This document shows positions 1 through 7,311 of a stretch of DNA of 47,215 nucleotides, piece by piece; the first letter of the stretch is position 1; each line of letters begins with the position of its first letter. Position numbers and translations under genes: made by a program. The stretch is from the NCBI GenBank assembly GCA_902802535.1, contig CADCML010000030.1, forward strand, positions 1-47,215. Direction: 5' to 3'. The notes under the pieces were generated by a model. That model worked only from the letters and a program-made list of their open reading frames with translations. It did not search any database and was not told where the DNA came from. This DNA comes from an uncultured Bacteroidia bacterium. GTDB lineage: Bacteria; Bacteroidota; Bacteroidia; Bacteroidales; F082.

Positions 1-92
1 GCTGCCGAACAGACTATTAAATACCAACGATTTCAAAGAACTCTTATATTATGGCATCGCCTACGCGGCGTAGCTATTCAAAATTTAACGGA

Positions 93-335
93 CTATTGCC
101 GTATGCAATAAAAGACCCGAGTGAGTTTGGAATGAAGCACTCTCATTGGCAAGTCTTTGTATTTGTACCGAGGTTCAGTAGTGCCAAGTTCAGGGAATTC
201 CGCCAAAAGGTCAATGCGGGAAATGATGTCTTCGTAAACTTCCAATGCCACTTTTTGCCCAAACATTTGCAAGACGTATGTTACAATGGCTGCAAATTCC
301 TCTTCCGCAGCATGATGCCAACGAATCTCCCTCAT
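93..335 (-). CDS. RelE/ParE-family toxin, apparently C-terminally truncated
   Basis: An 80-residue protein resembling ParE/RelE toxins: the N-terminus (REIRWHHAAEEEFAAI) matches the first helix, and the middle (LPMRVLHSKLTRVFYCIRQ) matches the core beta strands of the fold. Family members are usually about 95-100 residues, and the final strand and tail are missing. The same frame continues past the TAG, hits a TGA five codons later, then reads an Arg-rich stretch that could be an eroded C-terminus. It overlaps the upstream antitoxin by 4 bases (ATGA), so the two are co-translated. The type II toxin assignment is by family resemblance. Loss of activity is inferred. Confidence 0.7.
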   Translation of the reverse strand: MREIRWHHAAEEEFAAIVTYVLQMFGQKVALEVYEDIISRIDLLAEFPELGTTEPRYKYKDLPMRVLHSKLTRVFYCIRQ

Positions 336-586
336 GCCAGAATTGCTTTGATGTGGGCTTTCACTTCGTCATTGCTAACCAATTCGGCAGTACCGTCTTC
401 GATGCTTTGTATCCGTTCAGCAATCAGTTTCTCCACTTCTTCTTCAGTGTAGCAGCATGGGGGTTCTGCTGTTGTTTCTTTTGGCGAAACAAGTTCCATG
501 GCGAAACGCCTAACTTTTCGGGTAAGCTCTTCAGGGGAAAAAGTGCCGTATGAAGGCAGATTGATATTGATGGATACTCCGTGCAT
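332..586 (-). CDS. Antitoxin partner of the ParE-like toxin
   Basis: An 84-residue protein directly upstream of, and overlapping by 4 bases, the ParE-like gene. The C-terminal half is acidic and helical, with the phrase SNDEVKAHI, similar to antitoxin tails that wrap the toxin. The N-terminus (INLPSYGTFSPEELTRKV) may be the DNA-binding or dimerisation part. A TATTTTTG promoter lies about 25 bases upstream at 609-616. Gene order antitoxin-toxin and the overlap fit a type II module that represses its own promoter. I do not recognise a precise antitoxin subfamily. Confidence 0.7.
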   Translation of the reverse strand: MHGVSININLPSYGTFSPEELTRKVRRFAMELVSPKETTAEPPCCYTEEEVEKLIAERIQSIEDGTAELVSNDEVKAHIKAILA

Positions 587-608
587 GTTTCGTTTCTTTT
601 TCTGTCTG

Positions 609-616
609 CAAAAATA
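609..616 (-). promoter_or_regulatory. -7 promoter element of the ParE antitoxin-toxin operon
   Basis: On the minus strand this reads TATTTTTG, matching the Bacteroidetes TAnnTTTG -7 element, 23-30 bases upstream of the antitoxin start codon. Confidence 0.6.
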
Positions 617-747
617 ACAACATTTTCGTTAATGGAGCATGAAGAAAGAAAAAATGTTGAGTAATAGGAACTCAGCAAAGCCCGCATGGTTTTGATTCTC
701 GAGACGATTCGCGAAGTTGAGCGGGAGTTGGTGGCGGTATAAAAATA

Positions 748-788
748 GAAAAATCGCCCGCTGGAAAACTTCTGGTGGGCGATTTTTC
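748..788 (-). terminator. Rho-independent terminator hairpin
   Basis: Perfect 12-bp arms (GAAAAATCGCCC and its complement) with a 17-base loop. It lies downstream of the minus-strand gene ending at 851, and T-rich sequence follows on that strand. The A/T ends of the arms would also let it work on the plus strand. Confidence 0.75.
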
Positions 789-850
789 TGCAATAACCTT
801 CTTGTTGAGTCCAAGCAGCTCAACAAGCTATTGATAAATCAATAGTTTGC

Positions 851-1084
851 CTATTTAATATAGTTGTCGTAAACGAACCAAACAACGATGAAGATGATTA
901 CCCATTTTACGACTTTCCAAATGGTTCCCAACAATCCACCGCTGCGATTGTTATCATCGTAGGGATCGATGCTTTTGTTTTGTCGAGATTCCATTTTACA
1001 CTTTTCGCTACAATACCCTTTTACAACATTTTCACTGCAACTAGGGTTATGATAATGACGACCACACCATTTGCAAATAGCCAT
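851..1084 (-). CDS. Small zinc-ribbon-like protein with one C-terminal membrane segment
   Basis: A 77-residue protein of unknown function. The N-terminal 35 residues carry CKWCGRHYH and YCSEKC, giving two CxxC-type pairs that could hold a zinc ion. Residues about 50-73 (GTIWKVVKWVIIFIVVWFVY) form one strong transmembrane helix, predicting a cytosolic zinc knuckle anchored in the inner membrane. It lies 18 bases after the gene at 1103-1363 and probably shares its promoter. The metal site is inferred from cysteine spacing only. Confidence 0.6.
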   Translation of the reverse strand: MAICKWCGRHYHNPSCSENVVKGYCSEKCKMESRQNKSIDPYDDNNRSGGLLGTIWKVVKWVIIFIVVWFVYDNYIK

Positions 1085-1102
1085 ATATTAAATCTCCTTT
1101 TA

Positions 1103-1363
1103 TTATTGTATTATTCTCAACTCGGTATATGATTGTATCAAACTACTATTTGGGTTTTCATTCTGATTTGGAGTACTTTCTAAACCATAACGTTTAGTAA
1201 TTTCTTGTGCAATATGGCTGTTGACATATTGGAGATTACCATTCTCAGCAACCAAATCCAAATAGGCTTTTATGATTTCTCTGTCATTTTGGATGAAACA
1301 AAAGATGTTGTCTGTAATTTGCGACTCGAACTTTTCAAATAGTCTATTCAAAAACTCGTTCAT
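1103..1363 (-). CDS. Hypothetical small protein
   Basis: An 86-residue soluble, largely helical protein (FLNRLFEKFESQITDN at the N-terminus, Asn-rich tail). I do not recognise a family. It is the first gene of a two-gene minus-strand unit with the zinc-ribbon membrane protein downstream, and a TAACTTTG promoter lies about 33 bases upstream at 1396-1403. Promoter placement and spacing support it as a real gene. It has no signal peptide or membrane segment. Confidence 0.5.
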   Translation of the reverse strand: MNEFLNRLFEKFESQITDNIFCFIQNDREIIKAYLDLVAENGNLQYVNSHIAQEITKRYGLESTPNQNENPNSSLIQSYTELRIIQ

Positions 1364-1395
1364 AGTTTTTCTTTTTTGGTTTTAATTCAAGGATG

Positions 1396-1403
1396 CAAAG
1401 TTA
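1396..1403 (-). promoter_or_regulatory. -7 promoter element of the 1363-851 gene pair
   Basis: Reads TAACTTTG on the minus strand, a match to TAnnTTTG, 33-40 bases upstream of the start codon. Confidence 0.55.
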
Positions 1404-1456
1404 CATACACCTTTCTACATCATCCCAATCAAATCCGTCGAAACAATCCCCATTTT

Positions 1457-1473
1457 CGTGGAAATTTTCCACG
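1457..1473. repeat. 17-base palindrome after the HTH gene
   Basis: CGTGGAAA-T-TTTCCACG: perfect 8-base arms around one base, immediately after the HTH gene stop codon. No T-run follows on the minus strand, so it does not look like an intrinsic terminator. The half-site GTGGAA recurs near the start side of the same gene (GCGTGGAA at 1817-1824 and its inverse at 1879-1886), which would fit an operator or an RNA pairing element. Confidence 0.5.
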
Positions 1474-1474
1474 C

Positions 1475-1789
1475 TCATAAAACGGAGGTCACGTTTAGCA
1501 AATTGGCTAATTGAATTGCTAGTTCTGGACTTATGTTGTTCAAATGAAGTGTAAAGGATGGCACCTGCCGAACCAATCCGTAATGTTGCTCAATATCGGA
1601 TAAGAAATTGTGTTTCAATACTAAAGAGATTCTTGCTAACAGTAAGGCATCAATGTTTTGGCGTTCAAAGATGCTATAAACAGTGCTTCGTTCAAGGTGG
1701 ATTTGCCGCGCAAACTCTGATACGGTCATTCCGCTCTCGTCGAAAACGGCTTTGATGAGTTGCCCGATATGGAGGTTTTGTGTGGCCAT
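1475..1789 (-). CDS. Helix-turn-helix (XRE-type) transcriptional regulator
   Basis: A 104-residue protein with an N-terminal XRE/Cro-type HTH. Residues about 8-60 (IGQLIKAVFDESGMTVSEFA, then QIHLERSTVYSIFERQNID) give the four-helix arrangement, with the recognition helix near RSTVYSIF. This resembles small Bacteroidetes regulators whose partner genes vary. No partner gene is adjacent, so it appears orphaned. Upstream lies a roughly 250-base leader from a TATCTTTG promoter (2044-2051) containing a large folded element. Repeated GTGGAA half-sites on both sides of the gene are candidates for self-binding; this is inference. Confidence 0.7.
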   Translation of the reverse strand: MATQNLHIGQLIKAVFDESGMTVSEFARQIHLERSTVYSIFERQNIDALLLARISLVLKHNFLSDIEQHYGLVRQVPSFTLHLNNISPELAIQLANLLNVTSVL

Positions 1790-1837
1790 GTTGTATTGTT
1801 GTTATGACATAAAAAAGCGTGGAAGTTTTTCTTGCTC

Positions 1838-1963
1838 GATGCTCCGGGTTACCACGCCCACACTATCTAACAAGTTTTTCCACGCCATTTTAAACATGGC
1901 GTTCTGGAAACTTATCCTTGATAGTGTGTCCCCCAAGGGACGGTTGTGGTAAATTGGAGCATC
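1838..1963 (-). ncRNA. Candidate structured RNA leader or element upstream of the HTH gene
   Basis: A 126-base imperfect inverted repeat built from nested helices: GATGCTCC 1838-1845 with 1956-1963; TTACCAC 1849-1855 with 1946-1952; CACACTATC 1859-1867 with 1920-1928; AAGTTT and CCA (1872-1877, 1880-1882) with 1905-1913; CGCCAT 1883-1888 with 1896-1901. A side hairpin GTCCC/GGGAC sits at 1928-1941. It falls within the predicted 5' leader of the HTH gene. It could be an RNA regulator, an attenuator, or the DNA hairpin of a small mobile repeat. Strand is uncertain. Confidence 0.55.
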
Positions 1964-2043
1964 AAGAATTAGCCTCAAAATCGCTAATTATATTATGTCA
2001 ATGTGTTGTTTTGCTTACATAATTGTTTTCGTTTTGTTGGCTG

Positions 2044-2051
2044 CAAAGATA
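2044..2051 (-). promoter_or_regulatory. -7 promoter element for the HTH leader transcript
   Basis: Reads TATCTTTG on the minus strand. The nearest downstream gene is the HTH regulator at 1789, giving a leader of roughly 250 bases that includes the 1838-1963 fold. Confidence 0.5.
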
Positions 2052-2115
2052 TAAAAGTTTGGGGTTGTGGTAAGGAATTTTTGCCTTCATTGTCAGAAAA
2101 ACAAATAAAAATATG

Positions 2116-2123
2116 TACTTTTG
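2116..2123 (+). promoter_or_regulatory. -7 promoter element of hicBA
   Basis: TACTTTTG, 17-24 bases upstream of the chosen hicB start at 2140. Its presence argues against the upstream ATG at 2113, which would lie before the transcription start. It is divergent from the 2044-2051 promoter. Confidence 0.65.
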
Positions 2124-2139
2124 CCGAAAATACAAAGCA

Positions 2140-2535
2140 ATGAAAAAAGGTGCCAAAAATAGTATTACGGTATTCTCAAACCCCGACAATGGCTTGCAGA
2201 AAGACTATAGGTTTTCATTGGAGTTTTTTGTCTTTCAGGAGAATGGACTGCAAATTGCCTATTGTCCTTCTCTTGACATTTCTACTTCTGGAACGACTTT
2301 TAACGAGGCAGTCGGCAACTTTTATGAAATGTTTCAATTGTATATCGAATGTTGCGTTGAAAACAACACATTGCATGACGATTTGCTTGCACACGGTTGG
2401 AAGTTGCAGAAGAAACAAATGCAGCCTCCGACTTTTGCAGTCTTGATGAAGAAGCCCGAAATGAAAAAATTAATGGGCGGGAATATTGGCTACGAGAAAG
2501 TGGTTGCACCAGCAAGAATTCCGATGGTCGTATGA
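2140..2535 (+). CDS. hicB: HicB-family antitoxin
   Basis: A 131-residue protein with the HicB partially degraded RNase-H-like core: LEFFVFQENGLQIAYCPSLD followed by ISTSGTTFNEAVGNFYEMF, the usual 'entire/ineffective domain then A-x-G-x-T-x-x-E-A' pattern. The start at 2140 was chosen because a TACTTTTG promoter overlaps the earlier ATG at 2113. The stop overlaps the hicA start (ATGA). It should neutralise HicA and may repress the promoter. I see no clear C-terminal HTH or ribbon-helix-helix, so DNA binding is uncertain. Confidence 0.75.
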   Translation: MKKGAKNSITVFSNPDNGLQKDYRFSLEFFVFQENGLQIAYCPSLDISTSGTTFNEAVGNFYEMFQLYIECCVENNTLHDDLLAHGWKLQKKQMQPPTFAVLMKKPEMKKLMGGNIGYEKVVAPARIPMVV

Positions 2536-2765
2536 GAAACCTGTCCAATGTTACGATAGCTGAATTCAGAGCCATAATGGTTTTGCTTGGCATGACCAAA
2601 GTGAGGACAAAGGGTGGTCATGAAGCATGGATGAAAGCAGGAATGACAAGACCAGCCATTGTTCAAACCCATGTCGATCCTGTGCCCGAATATGTACTTC
2701 GCAACAATTTGCGTGTCATTGGCATAAGTAGGGACGAGTTTCTTACATTATTGGAAAATCTGTGA
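2532..2765 (+). CDS. hicA: HicA-family mRNA interferase toxin
   Basis: A 77-residue double-stranded-RNA-binding-like toxin. It carries the HicA pattern: an N-terminal helix (VTIAEFRAIMVLLG), then KVRTKGGHEAWMK with the catalytic histidine in GGHEAW, and a HVDPVPEYVLRNNLRVIGIS stretch leading to the final helix. It probably cleaves mRNA when HicB is lost (family knowledge). The start overlaps the hicB stop by 4 bases, so expression is coupled. The order hicB-hicA is the reverse of the more common arrangement. Confidence 0.78.
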   Translation: MRNLSNVTIAEFRAIMVLLGMTKVRTKGGHEAWMKAGMTRPAIVQTHVDPVPEYVLRNNLRVIGISRDEFLTLLENL

Positions 2766-2788
2766 GGTGTAGTTGAATAGGATTAAAC

Positions 2789-2818
2789 GAAAAACGCGGC
2801 CAATCGGTCGCGTTTTTC
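2789..2818. terminator. Bidirectional terminator between hicA and gcvP
   Basis: Perfect arms GAAAAACGCG/CGCGTTTTTC plus inner pairs around an AATC loop. It lies between convergent hicA and gcvP, and both strands end in a T-run. Confidence 0.85.
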
Positions 2819-2855
2819 AATTTCTGCGAATTCTGCGATTTCTGCGTGAACCAAA

Positions 2856-5720
2856 TTATTCAGCAGAAAACTTACAAACCAAATTCCTATCGCCGTAAGC
2901 GTCATCAATGCGAGTGACATGCGGGAAGTACTTGTCCTGAACGTCGCTCTTCATCGGGAAGCCAGCCTCTTCACGGGTGAAGGGGAAGTTCCACTCGTTA
3001 GCCATCAGCATCTCGGCAGTGTAAGGCGCATGCGAGATGATGTTGTTGCCCTTCTCGGCCTTGCCGTCCTCGATGTCCTTGATTTCCTTGCGGATCTGGA
3101 TCATGGCTTCGACGAAGCGGTCAAGCTCGGCGATAGGTTCGCTCTCGGTGGGTTCCACCATCAGGGTCTCGTGCACAGGGAAGGCCACAGTAGGCGCGTG
3201 GAAGCCGAAGTCCATCAAACGCTTGGCAATGTCGATGGCGGCCACGCCAACAGTCTTATTAATGCCGTTGATATCGAGGATCATCTCGTGGGCCACGTGG
3301 CCGTGGTTGCCCGTGTAAAGGATCGGGTAGTAGTCCTTCAGTCTTTCCTTCAGGTAGTTGGCATTCATGATGGCACCCAAGGTGGCTTTCTTCAGGCCTT
3401 CACCGCCCAACATCTTGATGTAGCAGTAGGTGATGGTGAGAATCTGAGCACTGCCAAACGGAGCGGCTGAAACGGCACCTTCCTGCTTTTCGCCGCCGCA
3501 GTGGAACAGGATGTGCGAAGGCAGGTAGGGCTTCAGGTGCTCGGCCACGCCGATGGGTCCCACGCCCGGACCGCCACCGCCGTGCGGGATGGCGAAGGTC
3601 TTGTGCAGGTTGAGGTGGCAGACGTCGGCACCGATGTAACCGGGACTGGTCAAACCGACCTGGGCGTTCATGTTGGCACCGTCCATATAAACTTGGCCAC
3701 CGTTGTCGTGGACGATCTTCACGAGGGTGCGGATGCCATCCTCATAGATGCCGTGGGTCGAAGGATAGGTGACCATGAAGGCAGCCAAGTTGTCCTTGTA
3801 TTGCTCGGCCTTGGCCTTGGCGTCATCGAGGTTGATGTTGCCGTGCTCGTCGCAGGCCACCACTACCACTTGCATGCCAGCCATAGCGGCGGAAGCAGGG
3901 TTGGTGCCGTGAGCTGAAGCAGGAATCAGGCAGATGTTGCGGTGACCCTGACCGTTGGCCTCTTGGTAACGGCGGATGGTGAGCAATCCGGCATACTCGC
4001 CGCTGGCTCCCGAATTGGGCATAAAGCTCATACCCTTGAAGCCCGTGATTTCGCAGAGGTCTTTCTCCATCTCAGCGATGAGTTCGAGGTAGCCTTCCGC
4101 TTGGTCGGCGGGGACGAAGGGGTGGATGTTGCCGAACTCAGGCCAGCTGAGGGCATACATCGAGGTGGCGGGGTTCAGTTTCATCGTGCAGCTTCCGAGA
4201 GGAATCATGCAGCGGTTGAGGCTGAGGTCGCGGTTTTCAAGCTTCTTCATGTAACGCATCATGTCGGTCTCGCTGCGATACTTGAAGAACATCGGGGCCT
4301 GCATGAACTTGGAGGTACGTTGCATCTCAGTCGGGATGCCGCTGAACTTCTGGCAGTTCGGGTCGCAGACGAGTTCCTCGTGCTGTTTGCCGAGGGCTTC
4401 GGCGACGACTTGGCCGATCTCGTTGATGTCTTCGCGAGCCGTGGTCTCATCGAGACTGATGCCGAAGTGCTGCTTGTTGATGATGCGGAAGTTCATGCCA
4501 TGCTTCTCGGCGGCTTCCTTCACCTTACAGGTGCAAGCGCCCTCAGGCAGTTCAAACAACAGCGTGTCAAAGAAGTACTTGTTGAGCTGCTTCACGCCGA
4601 GCTTGGCGAGCTCAGAGCTCAGCTTGCCGGCGAGGCAGTTGATATGATGTGCAATCTCAATCAAGCCCTCCGGGCCATGATACAAGGCATAGAAGCCTGA
4701 CATGATGGCCAGCAAAGCCTGAGCGGTGCAGATGTTGGATGTGGCGCGTTCACGCTTGATGTGCTGCTCACGGGTCTGCAGAGCCAGACGGTAGGCGGGA
4801 TTGCCGAGAGCGTCAATGCTAATGCCGATGATACGGCCGGGCATCTCACGCTTGTAGGCTTCTGTGGTGGCGAAGTAACCGGCATGAGGACCGCCGAATC
4901 CCATCGGCAGACCGAAACGCTGGTTGGAACCGAGCACCACGTCAGCGCCCCATTCGCCGGGAGGCGTGATGAGGGTGAGGCTCAGCAGATCAGCGGCGAC
5001 GGCCACTTGCATGCCTTTGGCTTTCCACTCGGCAACCTTGGCGCGGTTGTCGACAATCTCACCGAATTGGTTGGGGCACTGCAGCAGGATGCCGAAGTAT
5101 TCTTCACTGCAATCGAACTTGTTGACGTCGTCCACCACGACCTCGATGCCCTGGAAGTGGGCGCGGGTCTTGATGACTTCGATGCTCTGCGGGAACACGT
5201 CGTTAGCTACGAAGAACTTCTTCACACCGGCCTTCACTTGGGCGCGGCTGCGGGCGTGCCAGAACATCAGCATAGCTTCAGCAGCGGCGGTGCCTTCATC
5301 CAACAATGAAGCGTTGGCTAACGGCATGGCGGTGAGGTCGCTGATGACGGTCTGGAAGTTCAGCAGGGCCTCAAGACGGCCTTGCGAAATCTCAGCTTGG
5401 TAAGGAGTATAAGAGGTGTACCAGCCCGGGTTCTCAAGGATGTTGCGCATGATGACGCCAGGGGTGATGGTGTTGTAATAGCCCAAGCCGATGTAGGTGC
5501 GGAACTGCTTGTTCTTGGCACCCAAGGCCTTGAGGTGGCTGATGACTTCGTATTCGCTCATGCCCTCACCGATGTTGAGGTCTTTCGGCAGACGGATTTC
5601 GGGAGCGATGATTTCGTCGACAAGTTGTTCTTGCGATTTCACGCCGATGACCTTGAGCATCTTTTCAGCATCCGATGCGGTAGGTCCGTTGTGGCGTTTG
5701 ATGAAGTTGTTTCTAATCAT
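2856..5720 (-). CDS. gcvP: Glycine dehydrogenase (decarboxylating), P-protein
   Basis: A 954-residue single-chain P-protein of the glycine cleavage system: a PLP enzyme that decarboxylates glycine and passes the aminomethyl group to lipoyl GcvH in the cytoplasm. The length is normal for the fused (N+C half) form. The N-terminal signature FIKRHNGPTASDAEKML is present, and the PLP lysine lies in LNLHKTFAIPHGGGGPG near residue 700. MIPLGSCTMKLN is also diagnostic. Start at 5720. It is the last gene of a likely minus-strand unit, 26 bases after the membrane protein at 5747-6553. No glycine riboswitch was recognised upstream. Confidence 0.97.
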   Translation of the reverse strand: MIRNNFIKRHNGPTASDAEKMLKVIGVKSQEQLVDEIIAPEIRLPKDLNIGEGMSEYEVISHLKALGAKNKQFRTYIGLGYYNTITPGVIMRNILENPGWYTSYTPYQAEISQGRLEALLNFQTVISDLTAMPLANASLLDEGTAAAEAMLMFWHARSRAQVKAGVKKFFVANDVFPQSIEVIKTRAHFQGIEVVVDDVNKFDCSEEYFGILLQCPNQFGEIVDNRAKVAEWKAKGMQVAVAADLLSLTLITPPGEWGADVVLGSNQRFGLPMGFGGPHAGYFATTEAYKREMPGRIIGISIDALGNPAYRLALQTREQHIKRERATSNICTAQALLAIMSGFYALYHGPEGLIEIAHHINCLAGKLSSELAKLGVKQLNKYFFDTLLFELPEGACTCKVKEAAEKHGMNFRIINKQHFGISLDETTAREDINEIGQVVAEALGKQHEELVCDPNCQKFSGIPTEMQRTSKFMQAPMFFKYRSETDMMRYMKKLENRDLSLNRCMIPLGSCTMKLNPATSMYALSWPEFGNIHPFVPADQAEGYLELIAEMEKDLCEITGFKGMSFMPNSGASGEYAGLLTIRRYQEANGQGHRNICLIPASAHGTNPASAAMAGMQVVVVACDEHGNINLDDAKAKAEQYKDNLAAFMVTYPSTHGIYEDGIRTLVKIVHDNGGQVYMDGANMNAQVGLTSPGYIGADVCHLNLHKTFAIPHGGGGPGVGPIGVAEHLKPYLPSHILFHCGGEKQEGAVSAAPFGSAQILTITYCYIKMLGGEGLKKATLGAIMNANYLKERLKDYYPILYTGNHGHVAHEMILDINGINKTVGVAAIDIAKRLMDFGFHAPTVAFPVHETLMVEPTESEPIAELDRFVEAMIQIRKEIKDIEDGKAEKGNNIISHAPYTAEMLMANEWNFPFTREEAGFPMKSDVQDKYFPHVTRIDDAYGDRNLVCKFSAE

Positions 5721-5746
5721 ATTCGATTGATTTTGAATTATTTGTT

Positions 5747-6553
5747 TTATCCTATTTCGTTGAGTTTTCGTTTCAGGTCGTTGATGCTGTTGATAGACTC
5801 CAATTCGGCGACGGGAACTTTATGCAGTTTGCCCGACCAAGTCTTGAAGGCGGCAAAATTCTCCAGTATGATGTAGCGTAGATACTCATACTCTTCACAT
5901 TCCACCTTGTTTTTGTTGTCTTTGTAAAGCATGTCGTAGGGATCCATCATGATGGTGCGCTGATGGATCAAAGTCCAGAATTCCTTCTTGAATTGGGCAT
6001 TGGGGTCTTCCGCTACGGGTTGCGGGGTTTCCTCAACAGTGTCCTTCTTGGCGTTCAGGTCGAGGATGACCGTATCGTCTTTCTCGGAAGGTTTGACGGT
6101 GTCATTGTTTATGACAGGGTCTTTTTTCTCAATCGGCTTCTCAATCGGTTGTTTGGTTTTCTTCTCTTTTTTCTTGGTCTTTTCCTTCACTACGGTAGTG
6201 GTTTCTGGCTTCTTGACTGGCTTATCGGTTTTGGGCTTGTTGAAAACATTGACAGCCAGAACGACTACCACCGTAATGATGGCGATGATGACAAAGGCAA
6301 AAACGAATTTCCAAAGATTCGATTTGAGGATGACTTTGAACGGCTCCTTTTCGTATTCAGCGATGAGCTTGCCGTCGTAAATTTGGTTGCTGGCATCGGG
6401 GTCAAAGCGGAAACCTTTGAAAATGTAGCCTTTCGGGGGGATGATATAGTCTTTCACGTCTTGTCCATCCTCGTAAACCGAGTAAGGGCAACCATCCATT
6501 TTTTTCCCTTTTCCAGGGTCGATACTGAAGCGTCTTTCTTTAAAATCCGACAT
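5747..6553 (-). CDS. Hypothetical membrane protein with Lys/Pro-rich linker
   Basis: A 268-residue protein of unknown function. Residues 1-75 are a cytosolic region containing IIPPKGYIFKGFRFDPDA. Residues about 82-104 (FVFAFVIIAIITVVVVLAV) are one transmembrane helix. Residues 105-180 are a low-complexity Lys/Pro/Glu/Thr linker of the kind that spans a periplasm (TonB-like in composition, without a TonB domain I recognise). Residues 185-268 form a small helical domain (FWTLIHQRTIMMDPYDMLY). It lies 16 bases downstream of the LEA-like lipoprotein gene and 26 bases upstream of gcvP, which implies co-transcription. Confidence 0.6.
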   Translation of the reverse strand: MSDFKERRFSIDPGKGKKMDGCPYSVYEDGQDVKDYIIPPKGYIFKGFRFDPDASNQIYDGKLIAEYEKEPFKVILKSNLWKFVFAFVIIAIITVVVVLAVNVFNKPKTDKPVKKPETTTVVKEKTKKKEKKTKQPIEKPIEKKDPVINNDTVKPSEKDDTVILDLNAKKDTVEETPQPVAEDPNAQFKKEFWTLIHQRTIMMDPYDMLYKDNKNKVECEEYEYLRYIILENFAAFKTWSGKLHKVPVAELESINSINDLKRKLNEIG

Positions 6554-6569
6554 TTCTTGCTTGTTTTCG

Positions 6570-7160
6570 TTAGTTCAACACCTTGTTCATGGTGATGAAA
6601 TCGGGGTAGGCCAATTGTTGGTCTCCGATTTTGATGTAAGGCTTGACCTTGAGTCCCACGTTAACAGGGTTGCTGCTGGCACCGGCCAATTTGAAAGCCA
6701 AATTCACAATGGCATCCGCCGATTCGCCACTGAAGAGTTGGAACAGGTCGGTGGTAATCGGTATCGAAACGATGCTGCTCGATTTGGCAGGTACATTGAT
6801 GGCATTGTTCATCGTGGTGCTGACGACTTGTTTGCCGTTGAGGGTCAATATGTAGTCCATTTTGGTCATGGCTGCAGCGATGGAATTGGGATTGTTGACA
6901 TTCACGTTGACGTTGAAGGTCACAGGGAGCTCTTTTTTCATCAGGGCGTTGGCCAGCGAAAGCAGTTGCGTGGCGTTGAGGTCGGTCTTCGACATACCTT
7001 TGCTCAGGTTGACACCAAGCATCTGAATCTTGTCAACACTGTTGAAATCGAATTTGCAGTTGACGAAGTTGGCCACCTGTGCCATTTGTGACAGCACACT
7101 ACACGATGCCAATCCCATGGTGACGAACAAAACGATGAGTGTTTTCTTTAGTTTTGACAT
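6570..7160 (-). CDS. LEA type 2 / WHy-like lipoprotein
   Basis: A 196-residue predicted lipoprotein. The signal peptide MSKLKKTLIVLFVTMGLASC ends at a lipobox (LASC, Cys20). The mature part is beta-rich with repeating VTFNVNVNVNNPNS and VPAKSSSIVSIPI, resembling the LEA14/WHy fold: an Ig-like sandwich with NPxxxxV motifs, whose bacterial copies are common in Bacteroidetes envelopes. It probably sits in the periplasm or outer membrane. It is first in a unit with the membrane protein at 5747-6553 and gcvP. The molecular role is unknown. Confidence 0.65.
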   Translation of the reverse strand: MSKLKKTLIVLFVTMGLASCSVLSQMAQVANFVNCKFDFNSVDKIQMLGVNLSKGMSKTDLNATQLLSLANALMKKELPVTFNVNVNVNNPNSIAAAMTKMDYILTLNGKQVVSTTMNNAINVPAKSSSIVSIPITTDLFQLFSGESADAIVNLAFKLAGASSNPVNVGLKVKPYIKIGDQQLAYPDFITMNKVLN

Positions 7161-7257
7161 ATTTTTATATGTTTGATAATCAATTTAATAAAACAAAAAA
7201 TTCAAACAAGACGATGCCTTGTTTTTCGCTCGTTTACAAGTGTGCAATAATACGAAA

Positions 7258-7282
7258 AAAGTCGGACATATAGCCCGACTTT
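7258..7282 (-). terminator. Terminator of typA
   Basis: AAAGTCGG/CCGACTTT arms with a 9-base loop. On the minus strand a T-run of six follows. It lies about 95 bases downstream of the typA stop codon. Confidence 0.8.
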
Positions 7283-7311
7283 GAGAAAAAAATCTTTGTC
7301 CGTTACAATCA

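Noticed and set aside
3942-4700. A 252-residue plus-strand open frame inside gcvP
   Set aside because: Complement of a highly conserved enzyme; no independent evidence.
7161-7257. Glycine riboswitch upstream of the gcvP operon
   Set aside because: No tandem aptamer-like conserved bases were recognised in the short AT-rich region before the first gene.
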